NCBI GenBank assembly: GCA_015056885.1
Contig: SVFL01000034.1
Span: forward strand, 1-32,582
Source of the DNA: Lachnospiraceae bacterium
GTDB taxonomy: Bacteria > Bacillota > Clostridia > Lachnospirales > Lachnospiraceae
Direction of reading: 5' to 3'
DNA: 32,582 nucleotides
The position numbers and the translations under genes were made by a program. This document shows, piece by piece, positions 15,676 to 23,330 of this stretch (positions are counted from its first letter, which is position 1; every line of letters begins with the position of its first letter). The notes beneath the pieces are model-generated. The model worked only from the letters and a program-made list of their open reading frames with translations. It did not search any database and was not told the DNA's origin.

Positions 15676-17367
15676 GTGGATTTTTTAAACAAGGTGAAAC
15701 AAAAGGTTACTCAGGGAAATGTACAACCGGTTACAGCTGCCGGTGCTCAGGTAGTGTGTTCCAAGTGTAAACAGGGCTACAAGAGTGCAGAGGCATACAA
15801 AATGCTTTATATTTGTCCAAACTGTGGCAAGCATATGCCTATCGGTGCAAATGACCGTATTCAGATGGTGGTGGATGCAGGCACTTTTGAACCTTGGTTT
15901 GAGGATGTGGAGGGCAGCAATCCTTTAAAGGATCCTACATACGATGAGAAGCTGGCAGCAGCCAGAGAGAAAACCGGTACCTCCGAGGCAGTTGTGGTAG
16001 GCCGTGGTAAAATCGGTGGCGAGGATACGGTTATCGGTGTTTGCGACGCCAGATTTATCATGGGTAGTATGGGTTATGTAATGGGTGAGCGTATCACCAG
16101 AGCCTTTGAGAAAGCTATTGATTTGAGACTTCCTGTAATTTTGTTCTGTTGTTCCGGTGGTGCCAGAATGCAAGAGGGTATTATCTCCCTGATGCAGATG
16201 GAGAAGACTTCTGCAGCAGTTAAGCGCCATTCCAACGCAGGTTTGTTTTATATGACAGTACTCACTGATCCGACCATGGGTGGTGTGACTGCAAGTTATG
16301 CGATGCTGGGCGATATTATTTTGGCGGAACCTAAGGCCAGAGTCGGATTTGCAGGTCCTCGTGTTATTCAGCAGACAATCGGTCAGGTGTTGCCTAAGGG
16401 CTTCCAGAAGGCAGAGTTTTTGTTAAAGCATGGTATGATTGACGGAATCGTACCCAGAAAAGAATTGAAGAAAACGTTGCAGTTCTATCTTTCTGTTCAT
16501 AATAAGAGTATGAAAGCGACCAGAAAGACTTTGCGAGACGTTCTTCCTGCAAGAAAGCTGGATGCAGAAGCTCCTATGCTCAGCACCAAGACCCCTTGGG
16601 AGAAGGTTAAGACTTGTCGTAGTTGGGAACGTCTGACCACGATGGATTATGTAGAGCGCGTTTTTGATGATTTCCATGAGCTTCACGGAGACCGCTATTA
16701 TGGAGATGATCAGGCTTTGTTGGGTGGAATTGCATTTTTGGATGGTCAGCCTGTGACAATTTTGGCAGAGCTTCGCGGCACTACTATGCAGGAGTGTATG
16801 GATAGAAACTACGGTATGCCTATGCCGGATGGTTATAGAAAGGCAGTGCGTCTGATGAAGCAGGCGGAGAAGTTTAAGCGTCCTGTTATCAGCTTTATCA
16901 GTACTCCCGGTGCATTCCCCGGAATTGACGCGGAGGAGCGTGGTCAGGGTGAGGCAATTGCCCGCAGTATCATGGAAATGTCTGATTTGAAGGTGCCTGT
17001 ACTGTGTATTATGACCGGTGAAGGCGGAAGTGGTGGTGCTCTTGCAACCGCTGTCGGTAATCAGGTATGGATGATGGAAAACTCCACTTATGCTATTTTG
17101 TCTCCGGAAGGTTACTCTTCTATTGTATGGAAGTCCGAGAGCAGAGCGGAAGAAGCGGCAGCAGCCATGAAGATTACGGCACAGGATTTGCTGAAATTTA
17201 AGGTAATCGACAAGATTATCCCTGAGTACGGTGAGGCTACCAAGGAGACGGCAGACAAGATTGCCAATTACCTTAAGGTCAATATTAAGGAATTCCTTAA
17301 GACCTTCGGTTCTATGAGTGGTGAGGAGATTGTGGAACATAGATATAAGAGATTTAGAAAGTTCTAA
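15676..17367 (+). CDS. accDA: Acetyl-CoA carboxylase carboxyltransferase, fused beta and alpha subunits
   Basis: The 563-residue protein joins AccD and AccA in one chain. It transfers the carboxyl group from carboxybiotin to acetyl-CoA to make malonyl-CoA for fatty acid synthesis. The AccD half (1 to about 290) begins with a four-Cys zinc ribbon (Cys28, Cys31, Cys47, Cys50). It carries CCSGGARMQEG (158-168) and TMGGVTASYAMLGD (200-213). The AccA half (about 307-563) has WERLTTMDYVERVF, TPGAFPGIDAEERGQGEAIA (410-429) and GEGGSGGALA (448-457). Such fusions are known in Lachnospiraceae and relatives. The start is GTG 15676 with AGGAGG at 15661-15666. accB, accC and the fab genes are not beside it, so this gene is transcribed alone, apparently under FabT-type control. 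Confidence 0.95.
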   Translation: MDFLNKVKQKVTQGNVQPVTAAGAQVVCSKCKQGYKSAEAYKMLYICPNCGKHMPIGANDRIQMVVDAGTFEPWFEDVEGSNPLKDPTYDEKLAAAREKTGTSEAVVVGRGKIGGEDTVIGVCDARFIMGSMGYVMGERITRAFEKAIDLRLPVILFCCSGGARMQEGIISLMQMEKTSAAVKRHSNAGLFYMTVLTDPTMGGVTASYAMLGDIILAEPKARVGFAGPRVIQQTIGQVLPKGFQKAEFLLKHGMIDGIVPRKELKKTLQFYLSVHNKSMKATRKTLRDVLPARKLDAEAPMLSTKTPWEKVKTCRSWERLTTMDYVERVFDDFHELHGDRYYGDDQALLGGIAFLDGQPVTILAELRGTTMQECMDRNYGMPMPDGYRKAVRLMKQAEKFKRPVISFISTPGAFPGIDAEERGQGEAIARSIMEMSDLKVPVLCIMTGEGGSGGALATAVGNQVWMMENSTYAILSPEGYSSIVWKSESRAEEAAAAMKITAQDLLKFKVIDKIIPEYGEATKETADKIANYLKVNIKEFLKTFGSMSGEEIVEHRYKRFRKF

Positions 17368-17400
17368 GAGAAAATTGTAAGATATATAACAAGGTGTTTG

Positions 17401-17447
17401 GCAGCTGTGAGAGATCTGTAAAAATTTCACAGCTGCAAATTTTTTTA
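17401..17447 (+). terminator. accDA terminator (CAGCTG type)
   Basis: GCAGCTGTGA (17401-17410) pairs perfectly with TCACAGCTGC (17427-17436), followed by AAATTTTTTTA. Its CAGCTG arms resemble the terminators at 18550 and 21698. Confidence 0.9.
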
Positions 17448-17476
17448 TTTACCCTATTTTGTTATGGGACATAAAT

Positions 17477-17485
17477 TGATATAAT
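17477..17485 (+). promoter_or_regulatory. Extended -10 promoter of the XRE gene
   Basis: TGATATAAT (17477-17485) is a perfect extended -10 (TGnTATAAT). The -35 region is weak. A near-perfect 16-bp palindrome, TAGACAATGTTGTCTA, lies at 17517-17532, about 25-40 bases into the transcript, and could be a self-regulation site. Confidence 0.65.
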
Positions 17486-17619
17486 AAATCGACAGATTTG
17501 GCGTACAAAATTTCACTAGACAATGTTGTCTATTCTGATAAATACGGCATTTTCTCGCTTTGTGTCGTGTTGCATACGGACGTTTGGAGTTAGTCTGGTG
17601 ATGAAAGGAGGAACCGCAA

Positions 17620-18216
17620 GTGGACCAAAAAAAGATAGGAAGTTTTTTGAAGGAGCTTCGAAAAGAGAAAGAAATTACTCAAGAACAATTTGCAGAAATC
17701 TTGGGAGTTTCCGGAAGAACAGTATCAAGATGGGAAACAGGCAACAACATGCCGGATATTAGTTTACTAGTTAATATTGCAGAGTATTTTGATGTCAGTA
17801 TCCCGGAGATTATTAATGGAGAGAGGAAAAGCGAGAATATGAATGAAGAAGTAAGAGAAGTAGCAGAAACATTATCTGATTATGCAAATGTAGAAAAAGA
17901 GACTATTATTAAGGATATAAGAATGCAAAGTATCTTAGGTACAGGTGCTTTGGCAGTATATATGATACTTGAATTGACAAATGCAGTATCCGTAAGTAAA
18001 GTATTTGAAATGATTTCCGTATATGCGGAAGTGTTGGTTTATGTTGCAATGGTAATGATTTTGGTGCATACAACAGGCCTTTTGACCAAGATAAGAAAGA
18101 GAAATGAAAAATTTAAGGGTGTTCCCAAGGGTGTTTTAATGGTTGGCGGCGCAATTCTTGCATTTGCTGTGGCTGCAATTATCAAATATGTTTTCTCCCT
18201 TTTCGGAGTTATGTAA
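17620..18216 (+). CDS. XRE-family regulator with membrane-bound C terminus
   Basis: A 198-residue protein. Residues 5-60 are a Cro/CI-type helix-turn-helix (GSFLKELRKEKEITQEQFAEILGVSGRTVSRWETGNNMPDISLL), which binds DNA. A charged linker (65-103) leads to three predicted membrane helices (about 105-121, 134-152, 171-192). Membrane-tethered XRE proteins of this form are common in Clostridia; their ligands are mostly unknown. The start is GTG 17620, with AGGAGG at 17606-17611 and an 8-nt gap. The next gene follows by 22 bp and encodes a small membrane protein, so the pair is one transcript. It may sense a membrane state and act on its own promoter through the palindrome in its leader, which is inference. 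Confidence 0.85.
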   Translation: MDQKKIGSFLKELRKEKEITQEQFAEILGVSGRTVSRWETGNNMPDISLLVNIAEYFDVSIPEIINGERKSENMNEEVREVAETLSDYANVEKETIIKDIRMQSILGTGALAVYMILELTNAVSVSKVFEMISVYAEVLVYVAMVMILVHTTGLLTKIRKRNEKFKGVPKGVLMVGGAILAFAVAAIIKYVFSLFGVM

Positions 18217-18238
18217 TTTGGAAGGAGGAGAAAATAGT

Positions 18239-18487
18239 ATGAATAACGAAAATAGAAATAAAAGAGAACCTTGGAGAATTGTAGTCGGAATAATCGCCAT
18301 TGTATATATCCTGTTTATGTGGGTTAAAAAGGATATTGTATCAATTTATGCAACAATGCCCCAGGAAGAGGTAATTCCTCTTATTGTCACAACAGTTGTT
18401 GTTTCTTTGGTTAAAGTAGCTGTGATTACAGTTGGAATTATGTTGATTAAATGGGGGATTCGTAAAGTCCAAAAGAAAGTATTTTAA
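18239..18487 (+). CDS. Small membrane protein next to the XRE regulator
   Basis: An 82-residue protein with two predicted membrane helices (about 13-29 and 46-70) and a basic C-terminal tail (RKVQKKVF). The ATG at 18239 is preceded by AGGAGG at 18223-18228 with a 10-nt gap; the frame is open further upstream but without a ribosome site. It lies 22 bp behind the XRE gene and before the terminator at 18550, so the two are co-transcribed. The family is not recognised. By position it may be the membrane partner of the XRE regulator. Confidence 0.75.
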   Translation: MNNENRNKREPWRIVVGIIAIVYILFMWVKKDIVSIYATMPQEEVIPLIVTTVVVSLVKVAVITVGIMLIKWGIRKVQKKVF

Positions 18488-18548
18488 ATAGTGTAGATTT
18501 CAAAAGGTCTCCCTTTTTAGAGGAATAAGAATTAATTAGTGAGTTGCA

Positions 18549-18597
18549 GAGCAGCTGTAAGATATCGGAAATTTCGAATCGTGCAGCTGTTTTTTTA
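18549..18597 (+). terminator. Terminator of the XRE unit (CAGCTG type)
   Basis: CAGCTG (18552-18557) pairs with CAGCTG (18584-18589). An inner GAT/ATC and GAAA/TTTC add to the stem. The tail is TTTTTTT (18590-18596). Confidence 0.8.
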
Positions 18598-18675
18598 TAA
18601 ATTTTAAAAAAATTGTCACATTTTGGCTTTTACTACAGAACTGTATAGTAGGAGCGAAAGGAGTTGGAACAAAAA

Positions 18676-19245
18676 ATGAGAAGTTTCACAGATGAGAGAA
18701 TTCTAAAAATGATGAAAAAAGATTCATCGGCAGGTATGGAGATGCTGATTGATACTTATTCAGGTCTTGTCAGCTACATAATTCGAAGCAAAGCTTCCGG
18801 AACATGTACGGAGGAGGATGTGGAAGAATGTGTATCGGATGTTTATGTAGAATTCTACAGACAACTTGATAAGATTGATTTGAAGAAGGGCAGTATCAAA
18901 GCATATCTGGTAACCATCGCCAGACGTCGGGCGATTGACAGGTTCAAAGGTGCTCTAAAAGAAGAATCTCATAGGAGAGAACTTGACGAATCGGATTATT
19001 ATGCAATTCCGGATTCGACTCCCGGGCCGGAGAAAACGGCAATGACCAAAGAACAAGGTGCTTTTTTGAGAAAAGCAATTTCAGGATTGGGTGAACCCGA
19101 TACAGAAATAATTTTTCGCAGATATTTTTTGGAACAACCGATTGCAGAAATTGCAGATGCTGTTGGAATGAAACGACCGGCGGTAAGCAAGCGTATCGAA
19201 AGAGCATTGGAGCGGTTAAAAGTGGTAATGGAGGGATATGTGTAA
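18676..19245 (+). CDS. ECF-type sigma-70 family sigma factor
   Basis: A protein of about 189 residues with sigma region 2 (about 21-94, LIDTYSGLVSYIIRSKASG...EEDVEECVSDVYVEFYRQLDKID...IKAYLVTIARRRAIDRFKG). Region 4 spans about 127-183, with the helix-turn-helix IAEIADAVGMKRPAVSKRIERALERLK. Regions 1 and 3 are missing, as in ECF sigma factors, which direct RNA polymerase to stress or surface genes. Two starts are possible: TTG 18664 (AGGAG at 18650-18654, 9-nt gap) or ATG 18676 (AAAGGAG ending at 18663, 12-nt gap). I use the ATG. The stop overlaps the next start (TAATG), so sigma and anti-sigma are coupled. TGTCAC at 18614-18619 could be the -35 of a self-activated promoter, but no clear -10 partner is seen. 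Confidence 0.9.
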   Translation: MRSFTDERILKMMKKDSSAGMEMLIDTYSGLVSYIIRSKASGTCTEEDVEECVSDVYVEFYRQLDKIDLKKGSIKAYLVTIARRRAIDRFKGALKEESHRRELDESDYYAIPDSTPGPEKTAMTKEQGAFLRKAISGLGEPDTEIIFRRYFLEQPIAEIADAVGMKRPAVSKRIERALERLKVVMEGYV

Positions 19246-20759
19246 TGGAACAGAATGTTGAAAAGGCTGTAAAAAATGCATGTGATGATATGTCCTTACA
19301 GGAATTAACGGAATATTTGGAAACCGTGGACATGCCAGAGGTATCAGATGATAGCAAAGAGCGTATCAAAGCCTTGGTAGAACAGAAAATTGGCCGGAAA
19401 AGAACCAAAGGAGTAATTCGTTTTGCATATGTGGCAGCGGCTTTGGTACTGGTTGTTTCGGGGACGTTTATGTTGAATACAGATAGTGTCAAAGCGGCTT
19501 TGGCAAAGTTGTTTGGATTTGTTCCCGGTGTCGGTGTGGTAGAAGTGCCTGTTGACGAGAAAGGGGAAGTTTTACCGGAAAACAAATGGTACATTCTTGA
19601 ACAGGCGAAATATAATCAAAAGAATGATATGGTTGAAATTGAAATACAAAATGCCAATTTAGTGGATGATGTACTTACTGTAAACTATACCATCGATCTT
19701 TTGAAAATTTCAAACACGGAATTAGAACAATTAAGTGCAAATTTAAGCGAAGAAAGTTTTAAGGATTATGCAGAATTGTACAGAAATAAGGGATATGCAG
19801 CTTATTTTGAAATCAAAGACAGCGCAGACACGTTAACACCTTTGTCGTTTGTAGAATTGGCTGGAAATGATTTAAAAATGACAGACAGAGAGGTGCTTTC
19901 AGGGGAATCTCTGGAAGGAGCCAGATTTATTTGTATCAGTGAGCGCTACAGGGTGGCAAATTTTGATGAAAATTCTATGTCGAATGGAAGTCTTACCGTT
20001 GGAGAGCTAAAGGTTGATTTTGCAATGAGAAATCTGCAGACATATATTCAGGATGAAAGTGCGGCGCAAAATGGTGCCATTTGTACAGCGGATGGAATAG
20101 AGTTGTTATGTGTTCCCATGTGGGAAGAGAAGACATTGTATCTTGATTTTTATACGTTGGAAAGTGGGGAATTTGATCGTCTGATTGGTTTTGGCATGGG
20201 GTATTGGCCTGTAGTTATTGCTAACAATCAAGAAGTTGAGGGATATGTAGATGAGAGTTATGTATTTGCTTCGGAGAATACGGGATGCCTGGGCAGACGC
20301 GTCTATTACGATTTGAGTGTTGTGGAAGGAGAAATTGAGACAGTAGAGGTATTTCTGGATGGTGTTATGGCAGTACGGGATGGAGATTCCGCAGTTTTGG
20401 ATGTGATGAACCTTGATATGCAGAATAAAGAGGAAGTAGAATTATCGCAAACAGCAAGTATGCCGAGAACAGATATTGTTTTTAGTGGTCTCAAAAAATA
20501 TCAGGAAGAATCTGAGTTCCTTTATAGTGAATATGGAAATGTAGCGGTAAGCTATCGCTTGGAAGACAAAAAGGAAGATGCTGTATTTGCCGGTTTTGAC
20601 CAGATGTATATCAATGATATCAAGCAGGATATATGGGCAGAAGGGGATTGTGAGATATATTTGCAACTTCCATGTGCATTCGAAGATCTAAAGAAGATGG
20701 AAGGTAAAGGAGCACAATATTTTGTATACAGATCTTTTTCCTTTACACTTGAGAAATAA
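19245..20759 (+). CDS. DUF4179-type anti-sigma factor
   Basis: A 504-residue single-pass membrane protein. Residues 1-56 are cytoplasmic, where an anti-sigma factor would hold its sigma factor. The membrane helix is about 57-77 (VIRFAYVAAALVLVVSGTFML). Directly after it comes the phrase SVKAALAKLFGFVPGVGVVEV, typical of DUF4179-like anti-sigma proteins of Clostridia. A large extracytoplasmic beta-rich region (about 100-504) follows and probably senses a signal. The start codon overlaps the sigma stop by one base (TAATG at 19243-19247). The pairing of genes is the main evidence for the role. The lipoprotein gene 53 bp downstream is likely in the same operon. Confidence 0.82.
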   Translation: MEQNVEKAVKNACDDMSLQELTEYLETVDMPEVSDDSKERIKALVEQKIGRKRTKGVIRFAYVAAALVLVVSGTFMLNTDSVKAALAKLFGFVPGVGVVEVPVDEKGEVLPENKWYILEQAKYNQKNDMVEIEIQNANLVDDVLTVNYTIDLLKISNTELEQLSANLSEESFKDYAELYRNKGYAAYFEIKDSADTLTPLSFVELAGNDLKMTDREVLSGESLEGARFICISERYRVANFDENSMSNGSLTVGELKVDFAMRNLQTYIQDESAAQNGAICTADGIELLCVPMWEEKTLYLDFYTLESGEFDRLIGFGMGYWPVVIANNQEVEGYVDESYVFASENTGCLGRRVYYDLSVVEGEIETVEVFLDGVMAVRDGDSAVLDVMNLDMQNKEEVELSQTASMPRTDIVFSGLKKYQEESEFLYSEYGNVAVSYRLEDKKEDAVFAGFDQMYINDIKQDIWAEGDCEIYLQLPCAFEDLKKMEGKGAQYFVYRSFSFTLEK

Positions 20760-20812
20760 AATATATAAAAAATAATCATAAAACAAAAATAATAAAAAGT
20801 GAGGATAAGAAA

Positions 20813-21301
20813 ATGAAGAGTAAATTAATTGTAGTAGTAGTGGTTATGATGAGTATGGTGTTGTTTGGATGTCAAGGTAAAACAGAAACTGAAAATACCG
20901 TGGCGAAAATTGTAAAGGCAGAAGAAAAAATGGAAACAGATGTGCAACCGGAAACAGAAGAAAAAAACGAAATGGATATACAGTTGGGAGCATCTTCCGT
21001 ATATACAGAGGAACAGTTGTCAGATGCAATCAATGTGATTACAGAAACTTTTGATAAGGATTTTGAACAGTGTACACTGCAGGAAATTGAATATGACGAA
21101 GAATATTCAATTTCTATGGAAGAGATGAATAAGGAAATGTATCAGGTAGAAAATGCAGTTGTATTTACAAGCACATTTGTGGTTGATGAAGGCTACGCAA
21201 ATGGTCCCCTGAATGCCGGAGCGGTGTATGAAGACTATGGATGGATTATGACAATGGATGCAGATGGAAACTGGAGTGTAATTAGTTGCGGATATCAATA
21301 A
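20813..21301 (+). CDS. Small secreted lipoprotein of the sigma operon
   Basis: A 162-residue protein with a lipoprotein signal peptide and lipobox VLFGC; Cys20 would be lipidated. An acidic, repeat-like linker (about 35-58, EEKMETDVQPETEEKNEMD) leads to a mature domain (about 63-162). That domain ends in ..YEDYGWIMTMDADGNWSVISCGYQ, with conserved-looking aromatics, and has one further Cys near the C terminus. The family is not recognised. The ribosome site is GTGAGG about 10 nt upstream. It lies 53 bp behind the anti-sigma gene with no terminator between, so it may be a surface target of, or signal input to, the ECF system. Confidence 0.72.
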   Translation: MKSKLIVVVVVMMSMVLFGCQGKTETENTVAKIVKAEEKMETDVQPETEEKNEMDIQLGASSVYTEEQLSDAINVITETFDKDFEQCTLQEIEYDEEYSISMEEMNKEMYQVENAVVFTSTFVVDEGYANGPLNAGAVYEDYGWIMTMDADGNWSVISCGYQ

Positions 21302-21369
21302 AATAATATAAGAAAAATTCGTCTCCCGAGGTAATGATGATTATTAATGAATAGTTAATAGAGAAAAGG

Positions 21370-21416
21370 GCTTCTCTTTCAGAAATGGCTGAAGGGGAAG
21401 CTTTTTCTTTTTATTT
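21370..21416 (+). terminator. Terminator of the sigma operon
   Basis: GCTTCTCTTTCAG (21370-21382) pairs over 13 positions (two G-U) with CTGAAGGGGAAGC (21389-21401), followed by TTTTTCTTTTTATTT. Confidence 0.9.
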
Positions 21417-21474
21417 ATATATAGACAGTAGTTTGGTGGCGTTTTGAGGATGAAGTTCATACTATGTAATGTAA

Positions 21475-21780
21475 ATATTAATTTACGAGAATTTCTTTAA
21501 CAATAACAATCGCTGTAATAATGGCTATTGTAATAATAATCAGAATGATTCATGTTGCAATGAGCAGGATCATTATTTTGACGGTACGGAATCCGGCAGG
21601 TACTGCAGCGGCGCTTACTATTACACCTCTTGCAGGTGGAACCAGACCTGTTTCAGCACATCTTGTTATTATTCAGATTCAGTAAATGAGCTGATTTACA
21701 GCTACGAGATTTCGGAACAATCCGTTTCTCGCAGCTGTTTTTATTTTCCGGGAAAGTCCCTTGCATATTTTAAAATATAG
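21475..21780 (+). pseudogene. Cys- and Asn-rich open frame without a start codon (possible gene remnant)
   Basis: After a TAA at 21472-21474 the frame stays open for 101 codons to TAG at 21778-21780. The part 21499-21684 reads like a Cys-rich peptide (NNNNRCNNGYC..., DSCCNEQDH, RYCSGAYYYTSCRW, QTCFSTSC), with eight Cys in about 62 residues. No ATG, GTG or TTG occurs in frame. A short upstream frame (ATG 21450) runs into CTT TAA C at 21496-21501, where a +1 shift would enter this frame. The frame runs on through the hairpin at 21698, so the true stop is unclear. Another frame over the same stretch is also open, so this may be non-coding. The family is not recognised. Confidence 0.25.
21698..21745 (+). 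terminator. Orphan terminator (CAGCTG type)
   Basis: ACAGCT.CGAGA (21698-21709) pairs with TCTCG.AGCTGT (21727-21738), with a further CGG/CCG inside, and is followed by TTTTATTTT. The previous gene already has a terminator, so this one implies a transcript across 21420-21700. Confidence 0.75.
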
Positions 21781-21783
21781 CAA

Positions 21784-21947
21784 GGGCATATGCAGAAAAA
21801 TTGCTCTGAAATACCCGAAATATCCATAGGAGTTGGGCAGCAGAGCGTGTTTTTTCTGTATATGCCCTGATGCGCTATAAAGAGTTTATCTGGCCAACGA
21901 AATTTCATTTATTTGGGTATTTCAGGGCAAAAAATCTGTATATGCCC
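21784..21947. repeat. 164-bp palindromic element, copy 1
   Basis: Three nested stems can be drawn. Stem 1 pairs GGGCATAT (21784-21791) with ATATGCCC (21940-21947). Stem 2 pairs CTGAAATACCC (21806-21816) with GGGTATTTCAG (21915-21925), 11 of 11. Stem 3 pairs GGGCA (21835-21839) with TGCCC (21863-21867). A further TTTTTTCTGTATATGCCC lies at 21850-21867. The reverse complement aligns without gaps to 32172-32335. It lies in a gene-free stretch of about 280 bp before the GntR operon. No open frame fits it. Confidence 0.85.
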
Positions 21948-22000
21948 AATTTGTTCCCGGATATAAGATGGCATTGGTAAGCATTGCAAAAATTTTTATA

Positions 22001-22030
22001 TTGACAGTGTGTATATAATGTGTATATTAT
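22001..22030 (+). promoter_or_regulatory. Promoter of the GntR/ABC operon
   Basis: A perfect TTGACA (22001-22006) with TATTAT (22025-22030, 18-bp spacer) or TATATT (22023-22028, 16-bp spacer). The start codon of the regulator follows 31 bp later. Confidence 0.7.
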
Positions 22031-22039
22031 ATATATACA
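22021..22039. promoter_or_regulatory. Probable GntR autoregulatory operator
   Basis: TGTATATTATATATATACA is a palindrome (TGTATAT-N5-ATATACA) covering the -10 and transcription start. A half-related GTGTATATAAT lies just upstream (22009-22019). YtrA-type GntR proteins commonly repress their own operon from such a site; binding by this regulator is inferred. Confidence 0.55.
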
Positions 22040-22061
22040 ATATTTGAAAAGGAGAACAACC

Positions 22062-22442
22062 ATGGATATTATCATTTCAAATAATTCGGACAGTCCAATT
22101 TATGTGCAGATTATGGATCAGATAAAGGCCATGATTGTCAGCGGGGAGCTGAAGGAGGGGGACGCCCTTCCGTCCATGCGTCTGCTGGCAAAGGAATTGC
22201 GCATCAGTATCATTACGACAAAGCGTGCTTATGAAGATTTGGAGCGGGAGGGCTACATAGAGTCTTATACCGGCAAGGGCAGCTTTGTGAAGGCGATTAA
22301 TCATGAAAGAGTGCGGGAGGCTGCTATTTGCGAGATTGAGGAGCTTTTGGAGGAAATTATGGACAAGGCCCGTATGGCGGGGATTACCATGACTGAGCTT
22401 GAGGAACGCATGAGACTTTTATACGAGGAAAAGGAGCAATAA
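22062..22442 (+). CDS. YtrA-subfamily GntR transcriptional regulator
   Basis: A 126-residue protein with an N-terminal winged helix (about 10-78, SPIYVQIMDQIKAMIVSGELKEGDALPSMRLLAKELRISIITTKRAYEDLEREGYIESYTGKGSFV). A short helical tail (84-123) is used by YtrA-type regulators to dimerise. The short tail without a large effector domain marks the YtrA subfamily, which controls neighbouring ABC transporter genes. The frame is open further upstream, but AAAGGAG at 22048-22054 sits 7 nt before the ATG at 22062. The next gene starts 2 bp after the stop. The palindrome at 22021-22039 is the likely operator. Confidence 0.92.
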   Translation: MDIIISNNSDSPIYVQIMDQIKAMIVSGELKEGDALPSMRLLAKELRISIITTKRAYEDLEREGYIESYTGKGSFVKAINHERVREAAICEIEELLEEIMDKARMAGITMTELEERMRLLYEEKEQ

Positions 22443-22444
22443 GG

Positions 22445-23329
22445 ATGAGTAACGTACTGGAGCTTAAGGATGTGTGCAAGAATTACAGCGATTTTAAACT
22501 GGACAAGATTAGCTTTATGGTGCCGGAAGGCTGTATCTGTGGCTTTATCGGCCAAAATGGTGCCGGCAAGACTACTACCATTCAGCTGATTTTGGATAGT
22601 ATTAAGCGTGACGGGGGAGATATTACAGTATTCGGCAAGGATGTGTTAAAGGAAGGTCCTCTGCTGAAAGCGGATATAGGTGTGGTGTTTGATGAGATGG
22701 GATTTCATGATTTCATGACTCCTGTGGACATCAACCGTATGATGAAAAATGTGTATACCAACTGGGACGAGGAGACATTTTGGGGATATTTACAGCGTTT
22801 TTCCCTGCCTCGTAAGAAAAAGTGTGGTGCTTATTCCAGAGGTATGCGTATGAAGCTCCAGATTGCGGCGGCTATGTCCCACAATGCGAAGCTGCTCCTT
22901 ATGGATGAGCCTACCAGTGGTCTGGACCCGGTGGTGCGTAATGAGATTTTGCAGATTTTTCAGGAGTTTGTTATGAAGGAAAATCATACGATTCTTCTGT
23001 CTTCCCATATCACCAGCGATATTGAGCGTATTGCAGACATGGTGGTGTTTATTGACCATGGACAGATAGTATTGCAGGGTGAGAAAGATGATGTTTTGGA
23101 GCGCCACGGGCTCTTAAAGTGCAAGAAAAACGAGCTTGAGCAGATTGATGCAGAGGATATGGTAGCTTCCAGACAGTCTGCTTTTGGCGTGGAGGTGCTG
23201 GTGAAGGACAGAGAACTCTGCCGGCGCAAGTATCCGAAGCTGATGGTGGAGCAGACTTCATTAGAGGAAATCATGATTTTCTATGTAGGCAATCAGTTTG
23301 CGGAAAACGGTGCAAAGCAGGAGGCATAG
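22445..23329 (+). CDS. ABC transporter ATP-binding protein
   Basis: A 294-residue cytosolic ATPase with all the usual motifs: Walker A GQNGAGKTT (36-44), signature YSRGM (130-134, a variant of LSGGQ), Walker B LLLMDEP with the D-loop SGLD (150-161), and the switch His188 in SSHITSD. The variant signature and the C-terminal extension (about 215-294) are typical of ATPases that pair with separate ABC-2 permeases and sit behind a YtrA regulator. It would power the two permeases encoded next. The substrate is unknown. AAGGAG at 22432-22437 lies in the end of the regulator gene, 2 bp separate the genes, and translation is probably coupled. Confidence 0.93.
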   Translation: MSNVLELKDVCKNYSDFKLDKISFMVPEGCICGFIGQNGAGKTTTIQLILDSIKRDGGDITVFGKDVLKEGPLLKADIGVVFDEMGFHDFMTPVDINRMMKNVYTNWDEETFWGYLQRFSLPRKKKCGAYSRGMRMKLQIAAAMSHNAKLLLMDEPTSGLDPVVRNEILQIFQEFVMKENHTILLSSHITSDIERIADMVVFIDHGQIVLQGEKDDVLERHGLLKCKKNELEQIDAEDMVASRQSAFGVEVLVKDRELCRRKYPKLMVEQTSLEEIMIFYVGNQFAENGAKQEA

Positions 23330-23330
23330 T

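Noticed and set aside
16423..17430. 335-codon open frame on the minus strand opposite accDA
   Set aside because: Antisense to the highly conserved AccA half. His/Cys/Arg-rich nonsense composition and no ribosome site.
21521..21685. A 54-residue hydrophobic frame (MAIVIIIRMIHVAM...) overlapping the Cys-rich frame
   Set aside because: No ribosome site and low-complexity composition. It is kept only as a caution that more than one frame is open here.
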